The notes beneath the pieces were generated by a model. It did not search any database, had not been told where the DNA came from, and was given only the letters and a program-made list of their open reading frames with translations. A DNA stretch of 64,000 bases, taken from Marinifilum sp965230805 (GTDB lineage: Bacteria; Bacteroidota; Bacteroidia; Bacteroidales; Marinifilaceae). The stretch lies in the NCBI RefSeq assembly GCF_965230805.1, contig NZ_OZ246019.1:2914001-2978000 (forward strand), written 5' to 3'. This document shows, piece by piece, positions 42,492 to 51,702 of the stretch; position 1 is the first letter of the stretch; each line of letters begins with the position of its first letter. A program made the translations under genes and the position numbers.

Positions 42492-43757
42492 ATGGCTTTT
42501 GCTGATAAATACCTGAATAAACAACGCATGTACCCCGAGTACATCGCTGCCACTGTGGACGAAAGGTTGAACATGATTGTAACAATTCCTTGTTACAATG
42601 AACCAGATTTAATTCCAAGTTTGGAGGCATTATGGAATTGCGATCGGCCTTATGGTGTGGTGGAAGTAATTGTAATTGTAAATTCAGGAGAACAGACGGA
42701 GCAAAAAGTTTTAGATCAGAATGCCAAAACCATAGCCGAAGCAAGGGAGTGGATGGAAACCCATCAGGATGAGAAATTGAAGTTTTATTTAATTCATCAG
42801 CCCAAGCTAAAAAGAAAGTTTGCAGGTGTGGGTTTTGCTAGAAAAATAGTAATGGACGAGGCGGTGGCTCGATTCAATAAAATCGACAAATCGAATGGGA
42901 TCATTACAGGTTATGATGCAGATTCGGCCTGTGATCCGAATTACTTGGTGGAAATTGAGAAGCTCTTTCAAAAGGATCCGAAAGCCAATGGAGCCAATGT
43001 CTTTTTTGAGCATCCTTTGGAGGGGGATGAGTTCGATCAGCAAATTTATGAGGCTATTTCGCAATACGAATTGTATCTGAGATACTACATGCTTGCGATG
43101 AGATATGCCGGACACCCTCATGCTTATCACACGGTTGGGTCAAGTTTTGCTGTAGCAGCAAGTGCATATATCAAACAAGGAGGAATGAATCGCCGACAGG
43201 CAGGCGAAGATTTTTATTTCTTGCAGAAAATTATACCACTGGGTAGGTTTTACGAGATAAAAACCACACGTGTAATTCCTTCTCCTCGTGTTTCGGATCG
43301 AGTGCCATTTGGAACAGGAAAAGCTGTTTCAACTTTTGTTGATGAGGGAATTGTTGATTACCAAACTTACAACTATACGGCCTTTAAAGAGCTTAAAGTA
43401 TTCTTCGATAAAGTGGATGATTTCTTTGGAGTGGATTACGATACCTATTTAAATAGTTTATTGGTACAATTACCAGGCTCGGTTCGTAGTTATTTAAAGG
43501 AAGACAATTTCTTTGAGGTATTGGATGAAATCAATAAAAACTGTGCCTCAATCGATACATTTCGTAAGAAATTTTTTGGAGCCTTTAATGCTTTTAAAGT
43601 TTTAAAATTCTTAAATAATGTGCACGAGCAATTTATCGAGGAGGAAAGTATTGTGGTTTGTGCCAAGCAGTTGTTAGCCGATTTGGGAATTGATTCCAAA
43701 GGAATCTACTCAGCCAAGCAGTTGTTAGAGATTTATCGCGATTACGAAAAAAGATAA
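42492..43757 (+). CDS. Glycosyltransferase family 2 protein
   Basis: A 421-residue cytoplasmic GT-A protein. MIVTIPCYNEPDLIPSLEAL is the nucleotide-sugar-binding start, and IITGYDADSACDPNYLVEIE carries the DxD motif. The region TVGSSFAVAASAYIKQGGMN, followed by AGEDFYFLQKI with the ED-type catalytic acid, completes the fold. There is no membrane helix. The C-terminal 120 residues are helical and unassigned. Donor and acceptor are unknown. It is not in a polysaccharide cluster. Confidence 0.82.
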   Translation: MAFADKYLNKQRMYPEYIAATVDERLNMIVTIPCYNEPDLIPSLEALWNCDRPYGVVEVIVIVNSGEQTEQKVLDQNAKTIAEAREWMETHQDEKLKFYLIHQPKLKRKFAGVGFARKIVMDEAVARFNKIDKSNGIITGYDADSACDPNYLVEIEKLFQKDPKANGANVFFEHPLEGDEFDQQIYEAISQYELYLRYYMLAMRYAGHPHAYHTVGSSFAVAASAYIKQGGMNRRQAGEDFYFLQKIIPLGRFYEIKTTRVIPSPRVSDRVPFGTGKAVSTFVDEGIVDYQTYNYTAFKELKVFFDKVDDFFGVDYDTYLNSLLVQLPGSVRSYLKEDNFFEVLDEINKNCASIDTFRKKFFGAFNAFKVLKFLNNVHEQFIEEESIVVCAKQLLADLGIDSKGIYSAKQLLEIYRDYEKR

Positions 43758-43784
43758 ATCATACCAATTTCGGGGTAATACGGG

Positions 43785-44090
43785 TTAGTCTTCAATAAAA
43801 ATAAAAATATCCTCATTTTCTTTTTTCATGAGGTACTGTTCGCGGGCAAATTTTTCCAGGTTTTTCTTGTTGGTTTTCAGTTGGTGAATTCGGGCTTTAT
43901 CATTCTCAATTTTCTTTAGGTAATAAGCTTTCTCTTTTTCGAGAGCTTCAATTTTAGATTCATATTCTTTTCTTTCCCAAATGGAATGTTGGTCACCAAA
44001 GAACAACCACAAGTAGAAAATCAGGAAAGCAATAAGGTATTTACTTCTGATTATTTTTGGAAAGTATCTTTTTGCGAGTTTGAGAATCAT
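43785..44090 (-). CDS. Septum formation initiator (DivIC/FtsB-like) protein
   Basis: A 101-residue bitopic membrane protein with a short basic N-terminus, one transmembrane helix (YLIAFLIFYLWLFFG), a coiled coil (residues 40-75, IEALEKEKAYYLKKIENDK) and the family end AREQYLMKKENEDIFIF. FtsB/DivIC bridges FtsL and FtsQ in the divisome. I use the ATG at 44090 because an upstream in-frame ATG at 44180 would add 30 residues that do not fit the family. It is convergent with the glycosyltransferase gene. Confidence 0.88.
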   Translation of the reverse strand: MILKLAKRYFPKIIRSKYLIAFLIFYLWLFFGDQHSIWERKEYESKIEALEKEKAYYLKKIENDKARIHQLKTNKKNLEKFAREQYLMKKENEDIFIFIED

Positions 44091-44223
44091 TGCTTTGTCT
44101 TTCCGGCTAAAATACAAATAATGTGTAAGAGTGGAAAGGTGTAAAACTAGAAAATTTGTGTATTGGTAGAGAGCTTGCATGCAAGGTTTCTATAGAAATA
44201 ATAACAGCGAGATATTATCCCAA

Positions 44224-44255
44224 TAAAAAACGACCGAAGAGATTCCGGTCGTTTT
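44224..44255 (-). terminator. Intrinsic terminator after pruA
   Basis: A 10-bp perfect stem (aaaacgaccg / cggtcgtttt) with a 9-nt loop has a T run on the minus-strand side, about 80 bp after the pruA stop. Confidence 0.7.
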
Positions 44256-44334
44256 CACCTTAAATATTCATACAAAATTGGAAACCGGAATCGTACTGAC
44301 GTAGGTCCGACTTACGAATCCTATATTTTTATTC

Positions 44335-45966
44335 CTAGTCTTCCAAGAAGTTAGGGTACATATAATCTACAGGAGGAACAAATGATTCTTTGATGGTTCG
44401 TGGAGAAACCCAACGCAATAGGTTAATCATCGAACCAGCCTTATCATTTGTACCCGAACCTCTACCGCCACCAAAAGGTTGCTGACCAACAACAGCACCC
44501 GTTGGCTTGTCGTTGATGTAGAAGTTACCGGCAGTGTGAGTTAAACGCTTAACCAATTTTTCGATTGCGTAACGGCAACCAGCGAAAATAGCACCAGTCA
44601 ATGCATAAATCGAAGTCTGATCAAGAATGTCTAAAGTTTCGTCTACCTTATCATCTTCGTAAACAAAGATGGTGATAATAGGACCGAACAACTCTTCTTC
44701 CATGGTAATGTAATCTGCTTTTTTAGCTTGAATTACCGTAGGCTTGATAAAGTAACCTACCGACTTGTCGTACTCACCACCAGCCACAATTTCGGCATCC
44801 GGAGAAGCCTTGGCATCGTCAATGGCAGAAGCTAACTTATCGAAAGTAGTTTCGTCGATAACCGCATTGTGGAAGTTTGTGAAATCTTCAGTTCCACCGG
44901 TTTTGATCTTTGCCAAATCTTCCTGAACTAATTTCAAAACAGCATCCCACTTGCTTGCCGGAATATAAGCACGCGAAGCAGCAGAACATTTCTGTCCCTG
45001 ATATTCGAATGCACCACGAGTAATTGCAGTGGCAACTTCGTTTACATCAGCAGTTGGGTGCATAAAGATATAGTCTTTACCACCTGTTTCGCCCACGATA
45101 CGAGGGTACGACTTGTATTTGTGAATGTTGTTACCAATGGTTTTCCAAATGTCCTGAAATACGCCAGTTGATCCTGTAAAGTGAATACCGGCAAAGTCAG
45201 GAGAGTTGAAAATTACGTCAGCAGCAGCAGGACCGGAAACGTATACCAAGTTGATAACGCCATCAGGTACACCTGCTTTTTTAAATACTTCCATTAAAAC
45301 CTGAGCCGAGTAAACAGCAGTTTTAGATGGTTTCCAAACTACAGTATTACCCATCATAGCAGGAGCAGTTGGAAGGTTGCCTGCAATCGCTGTAAAGTTG
45401 AATGGCGTTAAAGCAAAAATAAACCCTTCAAGCGGACGTTGCTCAACGCGGTTCCAAACACCTTTCGACGACATTGGCTGTTGTTTGTAAATTTCAGTCA
45501 TATACTGAACGTTGAAACGCAAGAAATCAGCAATTTCGCAAGCAGAGTCGATCTCGGCCTGGAAAGCATTTTTCGATTGTCCCAACATGGTTGCTGCGTT
45601 TAATTTCATACGGTAAGGACCGGAAATTAATTCAGCAGCTTTTAAGAAGATAGAAGCGCGATGTTCCCAAGCTAAATTTTCCCATGCTGGCTTGGCTGCT
45701 AAAGCTGCATCAATAGCCATTTGAACATGTTCTTTTCCTCCTTGGTGATAGTGTCCCAACACATGTTTGTGATCGTGTGGTGGCGTCATTGCAAACAAAT
45801 TGCCTGTTTTTACTTCTTCGTTACCGATATACATAGGTACTTCGATTACTTCAGAACGCATTTTTTTAATGGTAGCTTGCAATTCAGCTCTCTCTGGAGT
45901 TCCTGGTGCATAGGAGTAAATAGGCTCGTTTGTAGCAACCGGAACATTGTATATACCTTTTGGCAT
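44335..45966 (-). CDS. pruA: L-glutamate gamma-semialdehyde (P5C) dehydrogenase
   Basis: A 543-residue aldehyde dehydrogenase that turns glutamate semialdehyde into glutamate with NAD+, the second step of proline breakdown. Motifs: FALTPFNFTAIAGNLPTAPA and NTVVWKPS in the cofactor site, HFTGSTGVF, the general base Glu in GETGGKD, the catalytic Cys in YQGQKCSAASRAYIP, and EELFGPIITIFVY. The N-terminal 30 residues and C-terminal tail match PruA rather than generic ALDHs. It is transcribed alone, with proline dehydrogenase 3 kb away on the same strand. Confidence 0.95.
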   Translation of the reverse strand: MPKGIYNVPVATNEPIYSYAPGTPERAELQATIKKMRSEVIEVPMYIGNEEVKTGNLFAMTPPHDHKHVLGHYHQGGKEHVQMAIDAALAAKPAWENLAWEHRASIFLKAAELISGPYRMKLNAATMLGQSKNAFQAEIDSACEIADFLRFNVQYMTEIYKQQPMSSKGVWNRVEQRPLEGFIFALTPFNFTAIAGNLPTAPAMMGNTVVWKPSKTAVYSAQVLMEVFKKAGVPDGVINLVYVSGPAAADVIFNSPDFAGIHFTGSTGVFQDIWKTIGNNIHKYKSYPRIVGETGGKDYIFMHPTADVNEVATAITRGAFEYQGQKCSAASRAYIPASKWDAVLKLVQEDLAKIKTGGTEDFTNFHNAVIDETTFDKLASAIDDAKASPDAEIVAGGEYDKSVGYFIKPTVIQAKKADYITMEEELFGPIITIFVYEDDKVDETLDILDQTSIYALTGAIFAGCRYAIEKLVKRLTHTAGNFYINDKPTGAVVGQQPFGGGRGSGTNDKAGSMINLLRWVSPRTIKESFVPPVDYMYPNFLED

Positions 45967-46190
45967 AGTAATGATTGTTTAAGGGTTATTATTTTACAGT
46001 TTTTTTATTCTCTCAGCAAATCTATAAAAAAAACAATTCTTGATTTATGAGTATTATCATGATTTAGCATTTATATCAAAAACATTGTACCTAAGAATTT
46101 CACAAGATTTTGTATTAATGGCTTAATTTTTAACTTATGATATTTTTTAAGTGCCTAAAGTACTTAAAGTGTATGAAAAAAAGTTAAGAC

Positions 46191-47642
46191 TCATTTCTTA
46201 ATAGAACTGGTATTAATTCTTCGAATCTTGATGTTTAAATAAGCCATTGTGATGGAAACAAAGGGACTAATGATATTAAAGAAGCAGAAAGGTGCGAATG
46301 CTGTTGTTGCTACTCCCAATGCTCCGGCTTGTGCAGCTCCGCATGTATTCCAGGGAACCAAAACTGAGGTTACTGTTCCCGAATCCTCAAGTGTACGGCT
46401 TAATACTTCGGGTTTTAAATTTTGATCCTGGTATGATTTTGCAAACATTCTTCCGGTAACTACTATTGAGATGTACTGGTCGGATGCCGTTAAATTCAAA
46501 AATCCGCAGCTAATGGCTGTAGTGGCAACCAACGAGCCGTTTGAATGCACCGCCTTTAACATGTATTCTGTAATTTTTTTAAGAATACCTGCTGTTTCGA
46601 GGATACCGCTAAATACCATGGCGGTTAAAATCAACCAGATGGTATTCAACATTCCTTTCATACCACCTGTTGATAGTAAATCCTGAATGTTTTCATTATC
46701 GACAGGAACACTTATATCTGTAAAAATTGATTTCATTACCGCATCGTAGCTTGCTTCGATAAATGATGTACTATTCGAAAGTTGATTTATAATTTGCGGC
46801 TGGAAGATAATTGCAAAAATACCACCTATTAATGTACCTGCCAATATGGCTGGCAATGCCGGAACCTTTTTGCTGATGATTACAAATAATAGTATAGGAA
46901 CCAGAAATAACCACGGCGTAATGGTGAAAGTTTCTTTGATAGCAAATTGTACTTGCTGTATGCTTTCCGGATCTATTTCGCCATGTTTGGTAAATCCTAT
47001 GATAAGGAAAATCACCAATGTGATTAATATTGAGGGAACTGTTGTGTACATCATATAACGAATGTGTACAAACAAATCGACATTGGCCATGGCTGGAGCC
47101 AGATTTGTAGTATCCGACAGGGGAGAAACCTTATCGCCAAAGTAAGCGCCGGATATAATGGCACCGGCAACCAAAGCCGGATTAAACTGCATGGCATTTC
47201 CAATTCCGAGCAAAGCAACACCAATGGTGGCAATGGTAGACCACGAGCTGCCTGACACCACCGATATAATGGCACATATCACCACCGAAAGCATTAAGAA
47301 TAGTTTCGGATTCAGGAATTCCAGTCCATAATAGATCATAGCCGGAACAACGCCCGAAATCATCCAGGTACCAGCTAACGAACCAATCAATAGTAATATC
47401 AGTATCGATGGCATTGCTGTACCAATACTCTTTACAAAGCCTTTTTGCAGATCCTCCCATTTTTTACCATGGCGCAGTGCAATAATACCGCCAATGGCAG
47501 CAGCTATTAATAAGGAGAATTGATTGGCACCTTCGATGGCGAGATCGTCAAAAACAATGGTATTAACACTTAGCAAGGCGATTAGAAGAAGAATTGGAAT
47601 TATGGCTTCTCCTAAAGAGAGGGATTTGTTGTTCTTGGTCAT
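46191..47642 (-). CDS. nhaC: Na+/H+ antiporter, NhaC family
   Basis: A 483-residue protein with about twelve membrane segments. NhaC signatures are present: SGSSWSTIATIGVALLGIG, GAIISGAYFGDKVSPLSDTTNLAPA with the paired charged residues in the transport site, LTASDQYISIVVTGRMF, and LEDSGTVTSVLVPWNTCGA. It uses the proton gradient to expel Na+ or, in a bacterium with Nqr, may work in reverse; direction cannot be read from sequence. It is monocistronic. A spacer of 224 bp separates it from pruA. Confidence 0.92.
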   Translation of the reverse strand: MTKNNKSLSLGEAIIPILLLIALLSVNTIVFDDLAIEGANQFSLLIAAAIGGIIALRHGKKWEDLQKGFVKSIGTAMPSILILLLIGSLAGTWMISGVVPAMIYYGLEFLNPKLFLMLSVVICAIISVVSGSSWSTIATIGVALLGIGNAMQFNPALVAGAIISGAYFGDKVSPLSDTTNLAPAMANVDLFVHIRYMMYTTVPSILITLVIFLIIGFTKHGEIDPESIQQVQFAIKETFTITPWLFLVPILLFVIISKKVPALPAILAGTLIGGIFAIIFQPQIINQLSNSTSFIEASYDAVMKSIFTDISVPVDNENIQDLLSTGGMKGMLNTIWLILTAMVFSGILETAGILKKITEYMLKAVHSNGSLVATTAISCGFLNLTASDQYISIVVTGRMFAKSYQDQNLKPEVLSRTLEDSGTVTSVLVPWNTCGAAQAGALGVATTAFAPFCFFNIISPFVSITMAYLNIKIRRINTSSIKK

Positions 47643-47878
47643 GTGTAGGTTTTGGCTTAGTTTTAGAGCTTATGAACTTACAAAAAATAGGTGGGAATTG
47701 GAATTAAAATAAATCAGTTGTTAAATTTATATGCTGAGAGGTCGAAATCGATAGGAATTTGTTTTCTATCGAAATTAAGCCGGCAAACATCGAAAGATTT
47801 TTAGATTGAAGTATTGATTCCTTTATTTTGATTGTAGATCATGATCAAATAGACAGATGTTTCACTAAAACAAAAATC

Positions 47879-48607
47879 ATGAATACAAAACTAAGTAATA
47901 AAACAATAGTTGTCAGATTTTTATTCATCCTAATCGTGGCTACCCAATCTTGTACGGTGAGTTCTTTAAATCCATTGTATACCGATAAGGACAGGGTGCA
48001 TTTAGAGGAATTGAATGGAGAATGGATTGATCAGGACCAAACCATTTATGAGATCAAAACCATTGTAGATTCTCTAGGTTTAAATGAACCGGCTGTTAAA
48101 ACAAAAGACGGAGAGGAATCCTATAATTTTGATTTTTTTACTACCGAAAAACGTAAAAAAGAAAAGATAAAGAGGATAAAAAGATATGCCAAGAATCCTG
48201 ATCTACGAAAGCATTATAAGGTTACTATTATAAGTAAGAAGGATACTTGCGTTTTGGATGGGAGGTTGTCGAATTTAGATGATCACTATTTTATTGATGT
48301 TGTTCCTAATGAAGATGACATGTATGATAAAATGGGAGATACCTATGCAGCTGGATTAATGAGCAGAAATCATGGTTTTCTTAAATTGCATTTGAAAAAG
48401 AATGAGATCAATTTTAACTCACTTGAACAAGATGCATTTGACGAACTCGTACAAACAAAAAAAATAAGGATTGAGCATGTTAATAGAGACAATAAGATAA
48501 TTATTACTGCGAAAACCGAGGACATTCAAAAGTTCTTAATCAAGTTTGCAGATTCTGAAATGTTTAATAATCCTAAGGAAGCATTGATTTTGAAAAGAAC
48601 AAAATGA
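47879..48607 (+). CDS. Hypothetical lipoprotein upstream of the LytS/LytTR pair
   Basis: A 242-residue predicted lipoprotein. I use the ATG at 47879, which gives a normal signal (IVVRFLFILIVATQSC, Cys25); an ATG at 47828 would bury it. The mature part is charged (KKEKIKRIKRYAKNPDLRKH) and ends in IQKFLIKFADSEMFNNPK. No known domain is recognised. Its stop overlaps the histidine-kinase start by 4 bp, so the three genes are translationally coupled. The lipoprotein may be a sensory partner or a target of the system (inference). Confidence 0.7.
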   Translation: MNTKLSNKTIVVRFLFILIVATQSCTVSSLNPLYTDKDRVHLEELNGEWIDQDQTIYEIKTIVDSLGLNEPAVKTKDGEESYNFDFFTTEKRKKEKIKRIKRYAKNPDLRKHYKVTIISKKDTCVLDGRLSNLDDHYFIDVVPNEDDMYDKMGDTYAAGLMSRNHGFLKLHLKKNEINFNSLEQDAFDELVQTKKIRIEHVNRDNKIIITAKTEDIQKFLIKFADSEMFNNPKEALILKRTK

Positions 48608-49674
48608 TTCATCAATTGAAAAATATCTTAAGCAGAACAATCCAAAGCAGGTTTTTACATCACCTCCTGTTTTGGGTGCTTTCCTTTTATGTGCTGATCC
48701 ATTATTTCTCCTACGAAGAGAAATTATCCAAAATAGACTATGTGTATACTGCTTTATTTCACATCAGTTTGGTCATTGGAGTATACATCAATCTACTGCT
48801 GTTGATACCAGGATTTTTAAGAAGGGAAAAGTACTTCTTATTCCTGGTTTGTTTTATTGTTGTATGGTTTGCCATTGCCTATTTAAATGAGTTTACATTC
48901 GGATATTTAAGTGATTATATTGCTCCGGATTATTTCTTTATCTCTTCCTACGAAATTGCTGATTTACTAAAGTTTAGTATCGTTTACTTGGGTCTAACTA
49001 CATTACTTAAGCTTTCGGAGTCATGGTTTGCAGTGATCGAGACTGAGAAAAAATTGGTGGAGATGAAACAAAAGCAATCGGAAACTGAATTGTTGGCCCT
49101 GAAATCAAACATACATCCGCATTTTTTATTCAATAACCTAAATTCATTATATGCTTTGGCAAGAAAAAAGTCGGATGAAACACCGCACTACATTCTCCAA
49201 TTATCCGATTTAATGCGATACATGATTTATGAGTCGAACGACCTGTATGTAGATTTGGAAAAGGAAATAGCCTACATTACGAATTATTTGGAATTACAAA
49301 AGCTAAGATGTAAAAACAAAACAAAAATTCAATACCTGATAGAAGGAGAATTGGACGGTCAGAAAATTGCACCCTTTTTAATGATTCCTTTCATCGAGAA
49401 TAGTTTTAAGCATGGAGGTTTAAACCAGTTCGATCGGGATATCATTGATCTCAGTATTCGAATTGAAAATGCTAAATTGGAAATGAATTTGCGTAACTCT
49501 ATTCCAAAGCAATCCCGTAAGGAAATTGATCCAATTGGTGGATTTGGAATTGAGAATGTAAAAAGCAGGTTGGATTCCCTTTATCCAAACAAACATGAAT
49601 TGCATTTATCCAAACAGGAAGATGAGTTTAGCATAGCTCTTAAAATAGAACTTAATCATGAACAAAAGTATTGA
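48604..49674 (+). CDS. LytS/YehU-type sensor histidine kinase
   Basis: A 356-residue kinase with four transmembrane helices (residues 20-140) and no large periplasmic domain, then a short coiled coil (KKLVEMKQKQSETELLALKS). The His_kinase domain follows: the phosphoacceptor His173 lies in NIHPHFLFNNLNSL, with an N-box PFLMIPFIENSFKHGG and a GGFGIENVKSRL G-box. It phosphorylates the LytTR regulator encoded next, whose start lies 17 bp inside this gene. The signal is unknown. Confidence 0.93.
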   Translation: MIHQLKNILSRTIQSRFLHHLLFWVLSFYVLIHYFSYEEKLSKIDYVYTALFHISLVIGVYINLLLLIPGFLRREKYFLFLVCFIVVWFAIAYLNEFTFGYLSDYIAPDYFFISSYEIADLLKFSIVYLGLTTLLKLSESWFAVIETEKKLVEMKQKQSETELLALKSNIHPHFLFNNLNSLYALARKKSDETPHYILQLSDLMRYMIYESNDLYVDLEKEIAYITNYLELQKLRCKNKTKIQYLIEGELDGQKIAPFLMIPFIENSFKHGGLNQFDRDIIDLSIRIENAKLEMNLRNSIPKQSRKEIDPIGGFGIENVKSRLDSLYPNKHELHLSKQEDEFSIALKIELNHEQKY

Positions 49675-50371
49675 TAGAATATATACGTGTATTATTGTTG
49701 AAGACGAACCATTGTCGCAAGAGGTTTTAGAATCCTATGTACTGGATTGTGCTAAATTAAAGCTAAAAGCAATATGTAATGATGCCCTAGAGGCAAATCA
49801 ATTCTTATTGAAAGAGCAGGTAGATTTGTTGTTTTTGGATATCAATATGCCCAAAATGAATGGCATTGAATGGTTGAAAAGTTTGGAGCAATCGCCAAAA
49901 GTAATATTCACCACTGCCTACCCAGAATATGCGGTTGAAGGATTTGATTTGAATGCTTTGGATTATCTCTTGAAACCCTTTTCCTTTGAACGTTTCTTAA
50001 GGTCGGTGAATAAATTTCTCTCTTTACAGGATAAGGCCGAGCAGAAACAAGATCTGCAGGAAGAAACGATTTTGGTCAAATCCAACAAGAAAACCTACCT
50101 GTTAAAACCGTCTGAGCTGAACTTTATTGAATCGGAAGGGGATTATTTAAAGCTACATAGAGAAGGTGATTGTTTGATAATTCATGAAACGTTAAAAAAC
50201 TTCATCACAAAACTTCCCGAAAAGGTCTTCTTGCGTGTACATCGCTCTTATATTATCAATGTCAGGAAAATTGAATATTTGGAAGGGAATCGGCTTTGCA
50301 TTGCTGGTAATATGGTTCCTTTAGCAAACTCTTATCGCGAGCAACTAATAGATCTTATTCAAGAAAGGTAA
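49658..50371 (+). CDS. LytTR-family response regulator
   Basis: A 237-residue DNA-binding regulator. The receiver domain (residues 8-125) has acidic Glu15-Asp16, the phosphoacceptor Asp61 in LFLDINMPKMNG, FTTAYPEYA and the Lys in LLKPFSFERFL. The LytTR domain (140-235) has LNFIESEGDYLKLH and VHRSYIINVRKIEYLEGN. It binds direct repeats upstream of its targets. It forms an overlapping operon with the kinase and the lipoprotein. It is followed, convergently to bioB, by an unusual tandem repeat. Confidence 0.94.
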   Translation: MNKSIDRIYTCIIVEDEPLSQEVLESYVLDCAKLKLKAICNDALEANQFLLKEQVDLLFLDINMPKMNGIEWLKSLEQSPKVIFTTAYPEYAVEGFDLNALDYLLKPFSFERFLRSVNKFLSLQDKAEQKQDLQEETILVKSNKKTYLLKPSELNFIESEGDYLKLHREGDCLIIHETLKNFITKLPEKVFLRVHRSYIINVRKIEYLEGNRLCIAGNMVPLANSYREQLIDLIQER

Positions 50372-50707
50372 TTTGAATTGTTGTTGACGGCTGTTTCCGG
50401 CATTGAAAATGGACCTTGAATTTTCCCGACATATGTTTCCGACATCGGAAACCCCCTTCGGGATCTGCAGGCGTATGTTTTCGGTCCCGGAATACCCCAT
50501 TGTAATTTTCCAGGCACCCCATTCCGGAGCCGGAAAACCCTTCTGAATTTCTCCGATACACGTTTCCGGCGTCGGAATATCATGTCGGATTTCTCAGATG
50601 CGCATTTTAGATACCGGAAACATGTGTCTGGAAATCGTAGGCTTGATAGATTAATGAGAATAAAGAGCCTCACTAAAAAGTAAAGCTCTTCATAATTATC
50701 AGATTAT
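50372..50707. other. Convergent spacer between the LytTR gene and bioB
   Basis: 336 bp filled mostly by the 42-bp tandem repeat. A weak stem (AAGAGC / GCTCTT, 50663-50690) near the bioB stop could be its terminator but lacks a clear T tract. Confidence 0.5.
50394..50620. repeat. Six-unit 42-bp tandem repeat with TTCCGnnnnCGGAA cores
   Basis: Six degenerate units start at 50394, 50436, 50478, 50521, 50563 and 50605, a spacing of 42 or 43 bp. Each has a palindromic core such as TTTCCGACATCGGAAA or TTTCCGGCGTCGGAAT. The 26 bp between cores are also related (GAATTTCTCCGATACACG, GAATTTTCCCGACATATG). The array is visibly more GC-rich than its surroundings. A minus-strand frame stays open across it with a 14-residue period, but I do not consider it a gene on present evidence. 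Confidence 0.8.
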
Positions 50708-51682
50708 TTATTCTTCAATTGTTGTTAATTCCTGATATTTGGTTGGAGTCAATCCCAACAGGCTCAACAAGTGCTCATCTTCGTTGATGGTCATATTGTC
50801 AACAGTAAGCAATTTATCTCCAAAGAAAATTGAATTTGCCCCGGCAAGGAAACAAAGAGCTTGTCCTTCCTGGCTGTAATGTGTTCTACCTGCTGCAAAG
50901 GCAACAACAGTTTTAGGCATTAAAATACGAGCTGTTGCAATGGCACGAACCATTTCGAAAATACCAATGGTTTCCTTTCCATAAAATGGAGTTCCTTCAA
51001 CCGGTACCAATGAGTTCAATGGAACATTATACGGATGATGTACCTGGTTGGCCAAAGTTCGAAGCATTTCAATGCGATCTTCGTCGTTTTCACCCATACC
51101 TAAAATTCCACCAGAGCAATATTGAATTCCTGCTTCCTGAAGGTTTGCAAGAGTTTCCAATCTTTCAGAATAAGTACGTGTTGTTGTGATATTAGGATAG
51201 TGTCTTTCCGAAGTGTCGATATTGTGATTTACGGCGGTGATTCCTAGTTCAGCTAATTTTTGAGCTTTTTCTTTATTGATCATCCCCATGGTACAACAAA
51301 CTTCCAGTCCCATTTTTTTCACTTCGGTAATCATTTCCGCAATCTCATCGAAACGGTCATCGCGGTTTCCATCTCTACCAGCTGAACTTAAACATACACG
51401 CTTAACACCATTTTCTTTGGCAAACCTGGCTTCTTCCAAAACTTTCTCAAGGCTAAGTTTTTGTGGTTTTACGTGGGTGTTGTACCTGGCTGATTGTGCA
51501 CAGTATTTGCAATCTTGCGAACATGCTCCGGTACGAACCGAAATCAGCGTATTCATATTCATTTTCGATGGATCGTGATATTTTCTGTGAAGATTCGAAG
51601 CACGATTCACCAAATCAAGCAATGGTAAGTTGAAAATTTCTTTAACCTCTTCGTGAGTCCAGTTGTTTCTAATGTCAGTCAT
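50708..51682 (-). CDS. bioB: Biotin synthase
   Basis: BioB inserts sulfur into dethiobiotin as a radical SAM enzyme. The 324-residue protein has the 4Fe-4S motif CSQDCKYC (Cys54, Cys58, Cys61), the SAM and 2Fe-2S environment KRVCLSSAGRDGNRDD, EVCCTMGMI, NHNIDTSERHYPNI, YCSGGILGMGE and the late AAGRTHYSQEG strand. Length is standard. It is preceded 20 bp upstream by a small gene of unknown function on the same strand. No other bio gene is in the window. Confidence 0.95.
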   Translation of the reverse strand: MTDIRNNWTHEEVKEIFNLPLLDLVNRASNLHRKYHDPSKMNMNTLISVRTGACSQDCKYCAQSARYNTHVKPQKLSLEKVLEEARFAKENGVKRVCLSSAGRDGNRDDRFDEIAEMITEVKKMGLEVCCTMGMINKEKAQKLAELGITAVNHNIDTSERHYPNITTTRTYSERLETLANLQEAGIQYCSGGILGMGENDEDRIEMLRTLANQVHHPYNVPLNSLVPVEGTPFYGKETIGIFEMVRAIATARILMPKTVVAFAAGRTHYSQEGQALCFLAGANSIFFGDKLLTVDNMTINEDEHLLSLLGLTPTKYQELTTIEE

Positions 51683-51702
51683 AATAAGATTTTTCTAGTC
51701 GT

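Noticed and set aside
44290..44325. Short imperfect repeat in the pruA terminator spacer (ggaaaccggaatcg, gattccgg)
   Set aside because: Only 8 bp, no repeat elsewhere and no positional logic; probably chance.
50394..50620. CRISPR-like array
   Set aside because: Core words are regularly spaced, but the linkers between cores are themselves related and not unique spacers; cores are degenerate and no cas gene is nearby.
50359..50673. Minus-strand 104-codon frame across the 42-bp array
   Set aside because: The open frame follows from the 42-bp period (a multiple of three) in GC-richer DNA. It has no start context, no recognisable domain and a second frame is also open, so it is not annotated as a gene.
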